From Marinobacter sp. 2_MG-2023 (GTDB taxonomy: Bacteria > Pseudomonadota > Gammaproteobacteria > Pseudomonadales > Oleiphilaceae), in the NCBI RefSeq assembly GCF_030546935.1, contig NZ_JAUOPH010000002.1, positions 62,001 through 126,000 of the forward strand: a stretch of 64,000 nt of DNA, in the 5' to 3' direction. Shown piece by piece: positions 1 through 8,639 of the stretch. A program made the position numbers and the translations under genes. The notes below the pieces were generated by a model. The model did no database searches. It was given only the letters and a program-made list of their open reading frames with translations, and was not told the origin of the DNA. The stretch's first letter is position 1. Each line of letters opens with the position of its first letter.

Positions 1-234
1 CTGAGCGAAGTGGAACAGATTCTGACTGAACATCTTGACGCCCTGCATAGCTTTTACGGAGAGCTCATGGGCGTGCGCATTGCCCGTAAACATGTGGGCT
101 GGTACCTACAATCCCACGACCCTGGCAAACGGTTCCGTAATCACTTCAATGCGTTCGATGACGCGCTGAAGCAGAAAGACAGTATTCAACAGTATTTTTC
201 AGGCTTACGAAATGGAGAGGAATTCGCAGCATGA
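1..234 (+). CDS. dusB: tRNA-dihydrouridine synthase B, C-terminal part (cut by window edge)
   Basis: The open frame enters from the left edge and ends at a TGA overlapping the fis start by 4 bp. The visible 77 residues contain the helical C-terminal segment typical of DusB ([34 protein letters not shown]). DusB enzymes are FMN- and NADPH-dependent and reduce specific uridines in the tRNA D-loop. The catalytic barrel lies outside the window. The call rests on this C-terminal signature plus the dusB-fis order, which is conserved in gammaproteobacteria and usually forms one operon. The ATGA overlap here fits translational coupling. Confidence 0.9.
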   Translation: MSEVEQILTEHLDALHSFYGELMGVRIARKHVGWYLQSHDPGKRFRNHFNAFDDALKQKDSIQQYFSGLRNGEEFAA

Positions 235-548
235 CCGCTGAGACATTGGCAAATAGCACCCTGAACACCCCGGCCAACGATGACATTCACCAGTTGCAAT
301 CAGTGAATAGCAGCGGCACCACCGTTACCCTGCGCGATAACGTTGAAGTAGCCCTGAAAAACTACTTCACTCAGCTTGATGGAGCGCCCGTTACCGAGGT
401 TTACCAACTGGTACTTTCGGAGGTGGAAGCCCCGCTGCTGGAGCAGGTAATGAAGTACACCCGCAATAACCAGACCAAAGCATCCACCATGCTCGGCCTG
501 AACCGCGGAACCCTGCGCAAGAAGCTTAAGCAGTACGGCCTGCTATAA
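231..548 (+). CDS. fis: DNA-binding protein Fis
   Basis: A 105-residue protein, slightly longer than the usual 98. Fis is a homodimeric nucleoid protein that bends DNA and adjusts transcription of growth-related genes. The C-terminal half carries the Fis helix-turn-helix ([20 protein letters not shown] followed by [12 protein letters not shown]), nearly the family consensus. The N-terminal half (about residues 1-45) is Thr/Asn-rich and poorly conserved, as usual. It follows dusB with a 4-bp overlap and is followed by a hairpin at 570-600. In this lineage purH and purD follow fis, an arrangement also known in Pseudomonas. Confidence 0.96.
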   Translation: MTAETLANSTLNTPANDDIHQLQSVNSSGTTVTLRDNVEVALKNYFTQLDGAPVTEVYQLVLSEVEAPLLEQVMKYTRNNQTKASTMLGLNRGTLRKKLKQYGLL

Positions 549-569
549 TCGAAACACCCTGACTTGATG

Positions 570-610
570 AGGGCCTCCCGGACACCCTTCGTGAGGCCCT
601 TGTTCGTTCA
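570..610 (+). terminator. Rho-independent terminator or attenuator after fis
   Basis: An 8-bp perfect inverted repeat (AGGGCCTC at 570-577, GAGGCCCT at 593-600) is followed by a T-rich stretch. It lies between fis and purH and would end the dusB-fis transcript. Because purH starts only 24 nt after the T-rich tail, it could also set read-through into purH. Confidence 0.6.
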
Positions 611-633
611 CCCCAAGTGAAGAATGTGACCCC

Positions 634-2214
634 ATGGCAAACCAGGCTAACACCCCCGTCCGTCGCGCACTGATCAGCGTCAGTGATAAATCCGGCATCG
701 TAGAGTTCGGGCGCGCCCTCACCGGCCGCGGCATCGAACTTCTCTCTACAGGGGGCACCTTTCGCCTCCTGCAAGAAAACAGCGTTCCTGTTACCGAAGT
801 CTCCGACTACACCGGCTTTCCGGAGATGATGGACGGACGGGTCAAAACCCTGCACCCGAAGATACACGGTGGCATTCTTGGCCGTCGGGGCACAGACGAC
901 GCCATTATGGGCGAACACGGTATCAACCCGATTGATATGGTTGTGGTGAATCTTTACCCGTTTGAATCCACAGTCGCTAATCCGGACTGCGATCTCGCCA
1001 CAGCCATCGAAAACATCGATATCGGCGGGCCTACCATGGTTCGTGCAGCCGCCAAGAACCACAACGATGTTGCGATTGTGGTTAACGCGTCAGATTACAG
1101 CCGCGTTCTGAAAGAGCTGGACGACAATGACGGCCAACTCAGCCACAACATCCGTTTTGATCTGGCGGTAAAGGCATTCGAGCATACCGCAGGCTACGAC
1201 GGCGCTATTGCCAACTATCTGGGTGGCCGCACCGCCGATAATGACAACGCTGAATTCCCGCGCACTTTTAACGCCCAGTTCGTGAAAGTGCAGGACATGC
1301 GCTACGGTGAAAACCCGCACCAACGCGCGGCCTTCTATGCCGAACGAACCCCGAAAGAAGCCAGTGTTGCCACGGCAAAGCAGCTACAGGGTAAAGAGCT
1401 ATCCTACAACAATGTCGCAGATACTGACGCCGCCCTGGAATGCGTGAAACCATTTGCAGACCCCGCTTGCGTAATCGTCAAACATGCCAACCCCTGCGGC
1501 GTGGCAATCGGTGCAGACATTCTTCAGGCCTATGACCTGGCCTTTGCGACAGATCCCACTTCGGCGTTCGGCGGCATTATTGCTTTCAACCGGGAATTGG
1601 ACGCGGAAACCGCCAAAGCGATTATTGATCGCCAGTTTGTCGAAGTTATTATTGCTCCCACCATCGCACCCGAGGCTGTAGAACTGGTCGCAGCCAAAAA
1701 GAATGTGCGGCTGCTGGCTTGTGGCGACCTCAGTGGCGAGCGTGCCCAATCAATGGACTACAAACGCGTTACCGGCGGCCTGCTGGTTCAAGACCGTGAT
1801 TTGGGCATGGTTGCAATGAGCGATGTGAAAGTTGTCACCAATCGCCAGCCAACTGAACAGGAGCTCAATGACCTGCTGTTTGCCTGGGAAGTGGCGAAGT
1901 ACGTCAAGTCCAATGCCATTGTTTATGCCCGCGCTGGCCGCACGATTGGTGTTGGCGCAGGCCAGATGAGCCGTGTTTACAGCGCGCGGATTGCCGGTAT
2001 CAAAGCGGCGGATGAGAACCTGGAAGTTAAAGGCTCCGTTATGGCCTCTGACGCCTTCTTCCCCTTCCGGGACGGCATTGACGCCGCCGCTGAAGCCGGC
2101 ATTACTGCCGTCATACAGCCCGGTGGCTCCATGCGAGATCAGGAAGTGATCGATGCCGCCAACGAGCACGGCATTGCTATGGTATTCACCGGTATGCGCC
2201 ATTTCCGGCACTGA
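634..2214 (+). CDS. purH: bifunctional AICAR formyltransferase / IMP cyclohydrolase
   Basis: A 526-residue cytosolic enzyme close to the usual length (529 in E. coli). It catalyses the last two steps of purine synthesis: formyl transfer from 10-formyl-THF to AICAR, then ring closure to IMP. The N-terminal MGS-like cyclohydrolase domain (about 1-145) has STGGTFRLL and [18 protein letters not shown]. The formyltransferase part (about 150-526) has the catalytic Lys-His pair in IVKHANPCG (K283-H284) and [10 protein letters not shown]. The ATG at 634 fits the family N-terminus. A terminator separates it from purD, so the two may be partly independent transcription units. Confidence 0.97.
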   Translation: MANQANTPVRRALISVSDKSGIVEFGRALTGRGIELLSTGGTFRLLQENSVPVTEVSDYTGFPEMMDGRVKTLHPKIHGGILGRRGTDDAIMGEHGINPIDMVVVNLYPFESTVANPDCDLATAIENIDIGGPTMVRAAAKNHNDVAIVVNASDYSRVLKELDDNDGQLSHNIRFDLAVKAFEHTAGYDGAIANYLGGRTADNDNAEFPRTFNAQFVKVQDMRYGENPHQRAAFYAERTPKEASVATAKQLQGKELSYNNVADTDAALECVKPFADPACVIVKHANPCGVAIGADILQAYDLAFATDPTSAFGGIIAFNRELDAETAKAIIDRQFVEVIIAPTIAPEAVELVAAKKNVRLLACGDLSGERAQSMDYKRVTGGLLVQDRDLGMVAMSDVKVVTNRQPTEQELNDLLFAWEVAKYVKSNAIVYARAGRTIGVGAGQMSRVYSARIAGIKAADENLEVKGSVMASDAFFPFRDGIDAAAEAGITAVIQPGGSMRDQEVIDAANEHGIAMVFTGMRHFRH

Positions 2215-2221
2215 TAGAACG

Positions 2222-2254
2222 CAGGGCGGAGGCAAAGCTCCGCCCTGTTTCCTT
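2222..2254 (+). terminator. Rho-independent terminator after purH
   Basis: A 9-bp perfect stem (CAGGGCGGA at 2222-2230, TCCGCCCTG at 2239-2247) is followed by TTTCCTT. It sits directly after the purH stop and about 60 nt before purD. Confidence 0.8.
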
Positions 2255-2312
2255 ATCAGTCTTGTGACAAAACTTTGCAATAACTCTTTTAAAAAGTACG
2301 GGGCAACGAGAT

Positions 2313-3599
2313 ATGAATATTCTGGTTATCGGCAGCGGCGGGCGCGAACACGCACTGGCCTGGAAAGCAGCCCAGTCGCCGGCTGCGGACACAGTTTTTG
2401 TCGCACCAGGCAACGCCGGCACCGCTCACGAGCCGGGTGTTGAGAACGTTGATATTGATGTTCTGGATCTTGAAGGCCTGGCCAAATTTGCTGCCGATAA
2501 TAACGTAGGCCTGACTATTGTTGGCCCGGAAGCACCGCTGGTAGCCGGCATTGTGGATCTTTTTGAAGAGCGTGGCCTGCGCGTCTTTGGGCCCAGCGCC
2601 GGGGCGGCACAACTGGAAGGCTCCAAAGCGTTCACCAAGGATTTTCTCGCGCGCCAGAATATCCCCACGGCTGGCTATGGCAACTTCACCGACATAGACG
2701 AAGCCCTGGCCTATGTCCGTGAACAAGGAGCTCCCATTGTGGTCAAAGCCGACGGCCTTGCCGCTGGTAAAGGCGTTATCGTCGCCATGACCCTAGAGGA
2801 AGCCGAAAACGCTATTCGTGACATGCTTGCGGGCAATGCCTTTGGCGACGCCGGCAGCCGTGTTGTTATTGAGGAGTTTCTGGACGGCGAAGAAGCCAGC
2901 TTTATTGTAATGGTAGATGGCGAGCATGTTTTGCCTATGGCCACCTCTCAGGACCACAAACGTGTGGGCGACGGTGATACCGGCCCAAACACCGGCGGTA
3001 TGGGAGCTTACTCCCCTGCTCCAGTGGTGACCGCCGATGTGCACCAACGGATCATGGATGAGGTAATTTATCCAACTGTGCGCGGCATGGCAGCGGAAGG
3101 CCATCCGTACAAGGGCTTCCTGTACGCTGGTCTGATGATCGATACTTCTGGAGCGCCCAAGGTGATCGAGTTCAACTGCCGCTTTGGTGATCCCGAAACC
3201 CAGCCTATCCTGCTACGCATGAAGTCAGATATCGTAGCCTTGTGCCAGGCTGCCATCGACGGCCAACTGGATAAGTGCGATTCCGACTGGGACGAACGCG
3301 CCGCCGTGGGCATTGTGCTGGCAGCCGGCGGCTATCCTGGCAGCTACAGCAAAGGCGACGCTATTTCCGGCTTGCCAGAAACAGAGACCGAGGGTGAGAA
3401 AGCGTTCCACGCAGGCACCACGCTTAACGGCAATCAGGTAGTCACCAGTGGCGGCCGGGTGCTCTGTGCGACAGCATTGGGCAACACAGTGACCGAAGCG
3501 CAGCAAAGGGCTTATGCACTCGCCGAAAAAATACGCTGGGATGGCGTGTTTTACCGCAACGACATTGCCTATAGGGCTATTGCTCGGGAAGCATCGTAA
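2313..3599 (+). CDS. purD: phosphoribosylamine--glycine ligase (GAR synthetase)
   Basis: A 428-residue ATP-grasp enzyme matching the family length. It joins glycine to 5-phosphoribosylamine, step 2 of purine synthesis. The N-terminus has the GSGGREHALAWK signature. The ATP-grasp core includes VVKADGLAAGKGV, EEFLDGEEASF, DHKRVGDGDTGPNTGGMGAY and EFNCRFGDPE. The C-terminal domain ends in WDGVFYRNDI, as in homologues. The start is the first ATG of the conserved MNILVIGSGGREHA N-terminus. It pairs functionally with purH upstream and is followed by its own terminator. Confidence 0.97.
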   Translation: MNILVIGSGGREHALAWKAAQSPAADTVFVAPGNAGTAHEPGVENVDIDVLDLEGLAKFAADNNVGLTIVGPEAPLVAGIVDLFEERGLRVFGPSAGAAQLEGSKAFTKDFLARQNIPTAGYGNFTDIDEALAYVREQGAPIVVKADGLAAGKGVIVAMTLEEAENAIRDMLAGNAFGDAGSRVVIEEFLDGEEASFIVMVDGEHVLPMATSQDHKRVGDGDTGPNTGGMGAYSPAPVVTADVHQRIMDEVIYPTVRGMAAEGHPYKGFLYAGLMIDTSGAPKVIEFNCRFGDPETQPILLRMKSDIVALCQAAIDGQLDKCDSDWDERAAVGIVLAAGGYPGSYSKGDAISGLPETETEGEKAFHAGTTLNGNQVVTSGGRVLCATALGNTVTEAQQRAYALAEKIRWDGVFYRNDIAYRAIAREAS

Positions 3600-3616
3600 C
3601 GACGCTAATCGAATTG

Positions 3617-3643
3617 AAGCCCGGCCAATGACCGGGCTTTTTT
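3617..3643 (+). terminator. Rho-independent terminator after purD
   Basis: An 8-bp stem (AAGCCCGG at 3617-3624, CCGGGCTT at 3632-3639) is followed by a run of T ending near 3643. It lies 17 nt after the purD stop. Confidence 0.88.
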
Positions 3644-3705
3644 ATGGAGTAATGTAAGCGAGTTCGCCCAATGGTGTAAAAAATAAACAACCAGGAACCG
3701 CCCAA

Positions 3706-4653
3706 ATGCTGAAGAAGTCTCCCTTTGCTGTCGTTTTACTACTTTTGCCCATCCTGCTTGTGAGCGCCTGCTCCCGCCAAACTCTTTACGAAGCTGCTAT
3801 TGGCTTTGAACGCTCGACCGCCGGTCTTGAAGCGGCCAGGGTTACCGTAGGAGATCTCGACATCGCTTACCTCCGGAACTCCGAAGCCAACAAAGGCGAC
3901 ACCATCGTTCTGGTTCACGGCTTTGGTGCCAACAAGGATAACTGGACGCGCATCGCCCGGGAGCTTACCGATGATTTCAACGTTTATGCCATAGACCTCC
4001 CCGGCCACGGCGAAAGCAGCAAGCAGCTGGATCTCGGTTACCGGCTGGACCAGCAAGTTACTCACCTTGCGCGGATTCTAAAGGCTCTGGACATTAACGA
4101 GATGCATATGATGGGCAACTCCATGGGCGGCGCCATTACCGCTCTGTATGCAGCCACCTACCCAGAGCAGATTAAAACTGCTGTACTTTTCGACCCGGCC
4201 GGCATTCTAGAGTACGAAAGCGAGCTGGTTGATCTGGTCGTCGCCGGAGACAACCCGTTGATCCCCTCCAAACCCGGTGATTTCGAGCGGTTAATGGATT
4301 TCGCCCTTGAGCAAAAACCCTTTGCTCCCTGGCCCATTCTTGAGGTTATGGAAGAGCAGGCCATTGCCAATCAAGCGGTGAACAAGGTGATTTTTGCCGC
4401 CATCAGGGATGCCAGCTTCGAACCCGATTTTCGCAACACCATTTCCCGCATCAAAGATCCGGTACTGCTGGTCTGGGGCAAGGAAGACCGGGTGATTGAT
4501 TATCGTAACGGCGAAGTCTTTGTGGCCACCATCCCGGGCGCACGACTGGAAGTATTGGACGGAATTGGCCACGCACCGATGATCGAGGCGCCGGAAGAAT
4601 CCGCACGACTGTTCCTCGAGTTTGCCAGACCCTATATTTCAAAAGCCAGATAA
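3706..4653 (+). CDS. alpha/beta-fold hydrolase lipoprotein (lipase/esterase-like)
   Basis: 315 residues with a hydrophobic signal and a lipobox (LLVSAC, Cys22), so probably anchored to the inner or outer membrane. The alpha/beta-hydrolase core is complete: oxyanion-hole motif HGFGANKDNW (71-80), nucleophile elbow GNSMGG (Ser139), acid D261 in WGKEDR and His289 in GIGHAP. The layout resembles the small cold-adapted lipases described from Moraxella and Psychrobacter, but the substrate cannot be read from sequence. It stands alone between a terminator and the Kef gene, which starts 101 bp downstream. Family confidence is high and substrate confidence low. Confidence 0.85.
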   Translation: MLKKSPFAVVLLLLPILLVSACSRQTLYEAAIGFERSTAGLEAARVTVGDLDIAYLRNSEANKGDTIVLVHGFGANKDNWTRIARELTDDFNVYAIDLPGHGESSKQLDLGYRLDQQVTHLARILKALDINEMHMMGNSMGGAITALYAATYPEQIKTAVLFDPAGILEYESELVDLVVAGDNPLIPSKPGDFERLMDFALEQKPFAPWPILEVMEEQAIANQAVNKVIFAAIRDASFEPDFRNTISRIKDPVLLVWGKEDRVIDYRNGEVFVATIPGARLEVLDGIGHAPMIEAPEESARLFLEFARPYISKAR

Positions 4654-4754
4654 GGCTCACGGGCAAAAGGTTCTTTCGTTATCGGCTTCAACGACCGGGG
4701 AAAACAAGGTAGCCTTATGCCAAAGATAATTCGCTCTCCCTGAAAGAACATCTC

Positions 4755-6335
4755 ATGCCTGAAGCTATCTGGATTTCTTTGGCCTTTGGTCTTGGTCTGC
4801 TGATCAAGACCATTGGCTTGCCGCCGTTAATCGGTTATCTGGGCGCGGGTTTCGTTCTCAGCGCTATTGCGGCCACCCCATCCATTCCCCTCTATCCAGA
4901 ACCTACAGCGGCACTTGCCCACATCGCCCACCTGGGTGTATTGCTGATGCTTTTCACGGTGGGCTTGAAGCTCAAGCTCAAGTCGGTTATCAGCCCGGAG
5001 GTTATCGGCGGTAGCCTGCTACACTTTGCCATCACCTGCTTTGTATTTACGCCCGGCCTTTACTTCCTTATGGATGTGAGCTGGTACGTAGCCTTTATGC
5101 TGGCCGTTGCCTTGTCGTTCTCATCTACGGTGCTGGCCGCAAAAGTACTGGAGAGCAAGCGCGAGCTCAGAGCCTTTCACGGCCGGGTGGCCATCGGCAT
5201 TCTGATCATGCAGGACCTGCTTGCGCTGTTGGTGATGAGCCTGGCTGCAGGCCAGACGCCGTCCGAGTGGGCACTGATTGTCTTTGGCCTGCCCCTACTA
5301 CGCCCACTACTATTCAAGCTGCTTGACGCCAGCGGCCACGACGAATTGCTGGTTCTGCTGGGCATGCTCCTCGCACTGGTTATTGGCGGATTGGGTTTTC
5401 AGGCACTAGGGCTCAGCTCGGAACTGGGGGCCCTCATCTTCGGCGCTATTCTTGCCAACCATCCCCGTAGCCAGGAGCTGGCGAAATCTCTGTGGAGCGT
5501 GAAGGAAATCTTTCTGGTCGGCTTTTTTCTGCAGATTGGCATAGGCGGCCTGCCTGATACCAATGCCATTGTCTTTGCCGTTGTAGCTGCACTGCTGTTG
5601 CCCCTCAAAGGGATTCTATTCTTCTTCCTGATGCTGCTGTTCCGCCTTCGCGCCCGCAGCAGTTTTCTGACATCGCTGGCCCTCACCAATTACAGTGAGT
5701 TCGGTTTGATTGTTGCCAGCATTGCCCTTCCGGAGTGGCTCGTACCACTGGCGATAACAGTCGCAGTCTCCTTCCTGATATCTGCACCACTGAACCGGCT
5801 CGCACACCCATTGTATGAGCGCCTGAGTCATCGGCTTGTGCGCTTCGAAAGTCACCGGCGACATCCCGATGAGCTACCTGTTTCGCTTGGCGACACTCGC
5901 GTTCTGGTTATGGGAATGGGGCGAACCGGCACTGCTGCCTACGACTGGCTGAAAAACTCCGAAGCGAGGTTAATGGCACTGGACTCGGATCTTCCTAAAG
6001 TGGAAAGACACAGGGCCAAAGGACGAAACGTTGTTTATGCGGATGCCGAAGACAACACCTTCTGGGAAGCGCTACACATGCCATCTGTGGAAGCCGTTGT
6101 TCTTGCCATGAGCGATATAGAGGCGAAACTGATCGCGGCACGAATGTTGAGAAAACTTGGTTTTACCGGCTACATTGTCGCCCATACCATGTACGAGGAC
6201 GAGGCCAAGCGCATTTGCGAAGCCGGTGCTGACAATGCTTATCTGACCATGAGCGAAACCGGCGTTGCGCTGGCCAGCCACATCCAGGACAAACTCTCAC
6301 CAGCCTTATCTCTGGTTCCGGAAAAAGCGGGTTGA
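4755..6335 (+). CDS. Kef-type monovalent cation:proton antiporter with TrkA-N domain
   Basis: 526 residues. The N-terminal part (about 1-365) is a CPA2 membrane domain with roughly a dozen hydrophobic segments, including GAGFVLSAI, SFSSTVLAAKVLE and FGAILANHPRSQELA. The C-terminal part (from about 380) is a Rossmann TrkA-N/RCK domain beginning VLVMGMGRTGTAAYDWL, which normally binds nucleotide and gates transport. It resembles KefB/KefC and YbaL and would exchange K+ or Na+ for H+ across the inner membrane. No ancillary KefF/KefG quinone reductase gene is adjacent, so glutathione-gated KefC function is not supported. Confidence 0.88.
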   Translation: MPEAIWISLAFGLGLLIKTIGLPPLIGYLGAGFVLSAIAATPSIPLYPEPTAALAHIAHLGVLLMLFTVGLKLKLKSVISPEVIGGSLLHFAITCFVFTPGLYFLMDVSWYVAFMLAVALSFSSTVLAAKVLESKRELRAFHGRVAIGILIMQDLLALLVMSLAAGQTPSEWALIVFGLPLLRPLLFKLLDASGHDELLVLLGMLLALVIGGLGFQALGLSSELGALIFGAILANHPRSQELAKSLWSVKEIFLVGFFLQIGIGGLPDTNAIVFAVVAALLLPLKGILFFFLMLLFRLRARSSFLTSLALTNYSEFGLIVASIALPEWLVPLAITVAVSFLISAPLNRLAHPLYERLSHRLVRFESHRRHPDELPVSLGDTRVLVMGMGRTGTAAYDWLKNSEARLMALDSDLPKVERHRAKGRNVVYADAEDNTFWEALHMPSVEAVVLAMSDIEAKLIAARMLRKLGFTGYIVAHTMYEDEAKRICEAGADNAYLTMSETGVALASHIQDKLSPALSLVPEKAG

Positions 6336-6422
6336 GCTCACGGGTTCGTTGCCAGTACCGCCGCTATATACCTTGGCTCAGCGTCCATCGCGAAGCCTTA
6401 TATTAGATTCAGTTTCTTGCGG

Positions 6423-8282
6423 TCAGACCCATACAAGCATAATAACCGGGACCGCGACCACCGTGACTATGACCGTAAGCGGCAATCCGAGGCGCCAGTA
6501 GTCACCAAATTCGTAACCACCTGGTTCCATAACCAAAGCATTTGATTGATGACCGATGGGCGTCATGAAAGCACAGGACGCGCCAACGGCAACTGCCATT
6601 AACACGGCATCAGAGGGCATCTGTAGTTCACTGGCCAGGCTCATAGCAATAGGTGCGACCACGATAGCCGCCGCTGCGTTATTTACTACGTTGGACAACA
6701 GCGTTGTGCCCACCAGAATCATTACCAGCACCGAAACCATGGAGAGATTCTCACCGAGCACCAGCATCTGCGAGGCGATCAGGGCTGCGCCACCGGTGCT
6801 TTCCATAGCCTGGCCGACCGGTATCATAGCCGCCAGCAAAACGATCACCGACCAGTCAATTGCCTTGTAGGCATCCGCTGCAGATATAAGATTCATGATT
6901 ACCATGGCAACAGCCCCGGCCACTAGCGCAACGGGGGCAGAGAGCAGGCCGGTTACAATAACCGCAATACTGGCCAGAAAGATGCCGGAAGCCATTGCGG
7001 TGTTTCGGGTAGACCCCAGCCTCAACCCCCGCTCTGCCAACGGCAAGCACCCAAGCTCTGACAAGGTTCCGCTCAGAGAATCCTCAAAGCCCTGCACCAG
7101 CAAAATGTCACCCGCATTAAGCCTTATATCTCCGAGGCGTCGTTGAAGCCTGTGCCCCAGCCTCGCTACGGCGACAATGTTGAGCTGATTGCGTTCACGT
7201 AGCTTAAGTCTGTTCGCCGTCTGCCCCACCAGAGAGGACTCCGGAGCAATAACGGCTTCCACCAGATACAGCTCACCTTTTGCTATCCGGGCTGAAGCAC
7301 TTTCATCGTTTTTTTCGTGTTCTCCGTTATTGTGATCTCTGTCGCCGTTAACTTTATCTTTTTCGCTGTTTTCTCCCGTTTCCTCTTCATCGACAGCCTG
7401 GTTGGCCAGCTCAAGCCCGGTTTTATCGAGAAACACCTGCAAGCTGGAGGTGTCTGCCTCGACCAGCAACACATCTCCCTCACGGAGGATTTTATAGGTG
7501 GAAGGAACAGCCTGTACCTGCTCATCACGAATCAAGGCGAGGACAACGATATCCGCTTCGTCTCCGGCCCCTGCCAGAAGGCTGTGTAAGGTGGAGCCCG
7601 CATGATCCGAGTTTTTGGGAAGTCGAAGCTCCGTCAGGTATTCGCCTACGCTGAACAACTTTGCATCAGCAGAGCTCTCCTCCCTGCGGGGCGTTAACCG
7701 CCAGCCGACCAACGTGATGAACGCAATACCCGCAAGCGTAATCGCCACACCAACCGGGGCGAAATCGAACAGCCCGAAGGTGCCGCTCTCACGATAGGAT
7801 GCAATGATGATATTGGGTGGCGTACCGATCAGTGTCATGGTTCCGCCCAACAAGGAGCCGAAAGCCAGAGGCATCAACAGCAATGAAGGCGAACGCCCCG
7901 CTTCCCGCGACATCCAGATTGCTACCGGCATCAGTAACGCCAGAGCACCTACGTTGTTAATGAAGCCGGAGCAAAGCGCCACCACACCGGTCAGGGTCAG
8001 CACCTGAAGCGTTGGCCGATGGCCAATCTTCCCCAACAGGCGAGCGATGTTGTCCACTACGCCGCCATTCACCAATCCCTGACTGATAACCAGAACGGCC
8101 GCCACTGTAATCACCGCCGGGTGACCAAAACCGGCAAACAGCTCCTCGGTTGGCACCAGCCCTGTAATGGCAACTGCAAGTAAGGCGAGCATAGCCACTA
8201 CATCAAAGCGCAGGCGGTTCCACACAAACATAGCAAGTGTGATTCCGAGCACCGCAAATACAATGCCTTGCTCGATACTCAA
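6423..8282 (-). CDS. SLC13-family permease with two RCK_C (TrkA-C) domains
   Basis: 619 residues, probably an inner-membrane anion symporter of the DASS/ArsB-like superfamily. Hydrophobic blocks flank a cytoplasmic middle region (about 205-390) with two TrkA-C-like segments (GDILLVQGFEDSL is the clearest part of the second). Signatures include LIGTPPNIIIAS in the first membrane half and MTPIGHQSNALV near the end, typical of these permeases. Between the RCK_C segments lies a highly charged linker rich in Glu, Lys, Asp and Asn. Substrate (sulfate, dicarboxylate or other anion) is unknown. It is convergent with the Kef gene and leads away from the regulator at 8640. Confidence 0.87.
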   Translation of the reverse strand: MSIEQGIVFAVLGITLAMFVWNRLRFDVVAMLALLAVAITGLVPTEELFAGFGHPAVITVAAVLVISQGLVNGGVVDNIARLLGKIGHRPTLQVLTLTGVVALCSGFINNVGALALLMPVAIWMSREAGRSPSLLLMPLAFGSLLGGTMTLIGTPPNIIIASYRESGTFGLFDFAPVGVAITLAGIAFITLVGWRLTPRREESSADAKLFSVGEYLTELRLPKNSDHAGSTLHSLLAGAGDEADIVVLALIRDEQVQAVPSTYKILREGDVLLVEADTSSLQVFLDKTGLELANQAVDEEETGENSEKDKVNGDRDHNNGEHEKNDESASARIAKGELYLVEAVIAPESSLVGQTANRLKLRERNQLNIVAVARLGHRLQRRLGDIRLNAGDILLVQGFEDSLSGTLSELGCLPLAERGLRLGSTRNTAMASGIFLASIAVIVTGLLSAPVALVAGAVAMVIMNLISAADAYKAIDWSVIVLLAAMIPVGQAMESTGGAALIASQMLVLGENLSMVSVLVMILVGTTLLSNVVNNAAAAIVVAPIAMSLASELQMPSDAVLMAVAVGASCAFMTPIGHQSNALVMEPGGYEFGDYWRLGLPLTVIVTVVAVPVIMLVWV

Positions 8283-8639
8283 GGGCAGTCTCCTGTTCTT
8301 TTTGAGGTTACAGAATATAGCAAAGGTGGGGCAAAGTAGCGCAGGTGCGTACTCTCAGGTCAATACACTAGACACCCCGGGAGTGTCAGCCTTCTATACA
8401 GTTTTATATCGCGCGAAAAACACGCAAATTGCAAGTAGCTGTATAACCATATCTATATACCTGCTGGTACAGATCCTGCCTGCATAACAGCAAACTAAGA
8501 TAATAGTCCTGGCTGTTGAGAACAGCCATGGAGGGCCACACAGGACAGTGGCCGGATTCTTCGCAGTACCGGTTAAACATCGCAATCCTGAACGGCTGGC
8601 AGTCCCATTTCCAAGGCTCAACTCCTGTGGAGGTTTGCC
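8283..8639. promoter_or_regulatory. divergent intergenic region with two inverted repeats
   Basis: 357 bp between the SLC13 gene (minus) and the VpsR-like gene (plus). Two perfect inverted repeats lie close together: GGCTGTTGAGAACAGCC (8511-8527) and GGCCAC/GTGGCC (8534-8553). Both sit about 90-130 bp upstream of the regulator start, where an operator for autoregulation could lie. A GGAGG at 8628-8632 is the ribosome binding site for the start at 8640. No correctly spaced sigma-54 site was found. Promoter elements were not identified with confidence. Confidence 0.35.

Noticed and set aside
8550..8568. Sigma-54-like TGGCCGG...TTCGC upstream of the VpsR-like gene
   Set aside because: Spacing is one base too long and the -12 element is poor.
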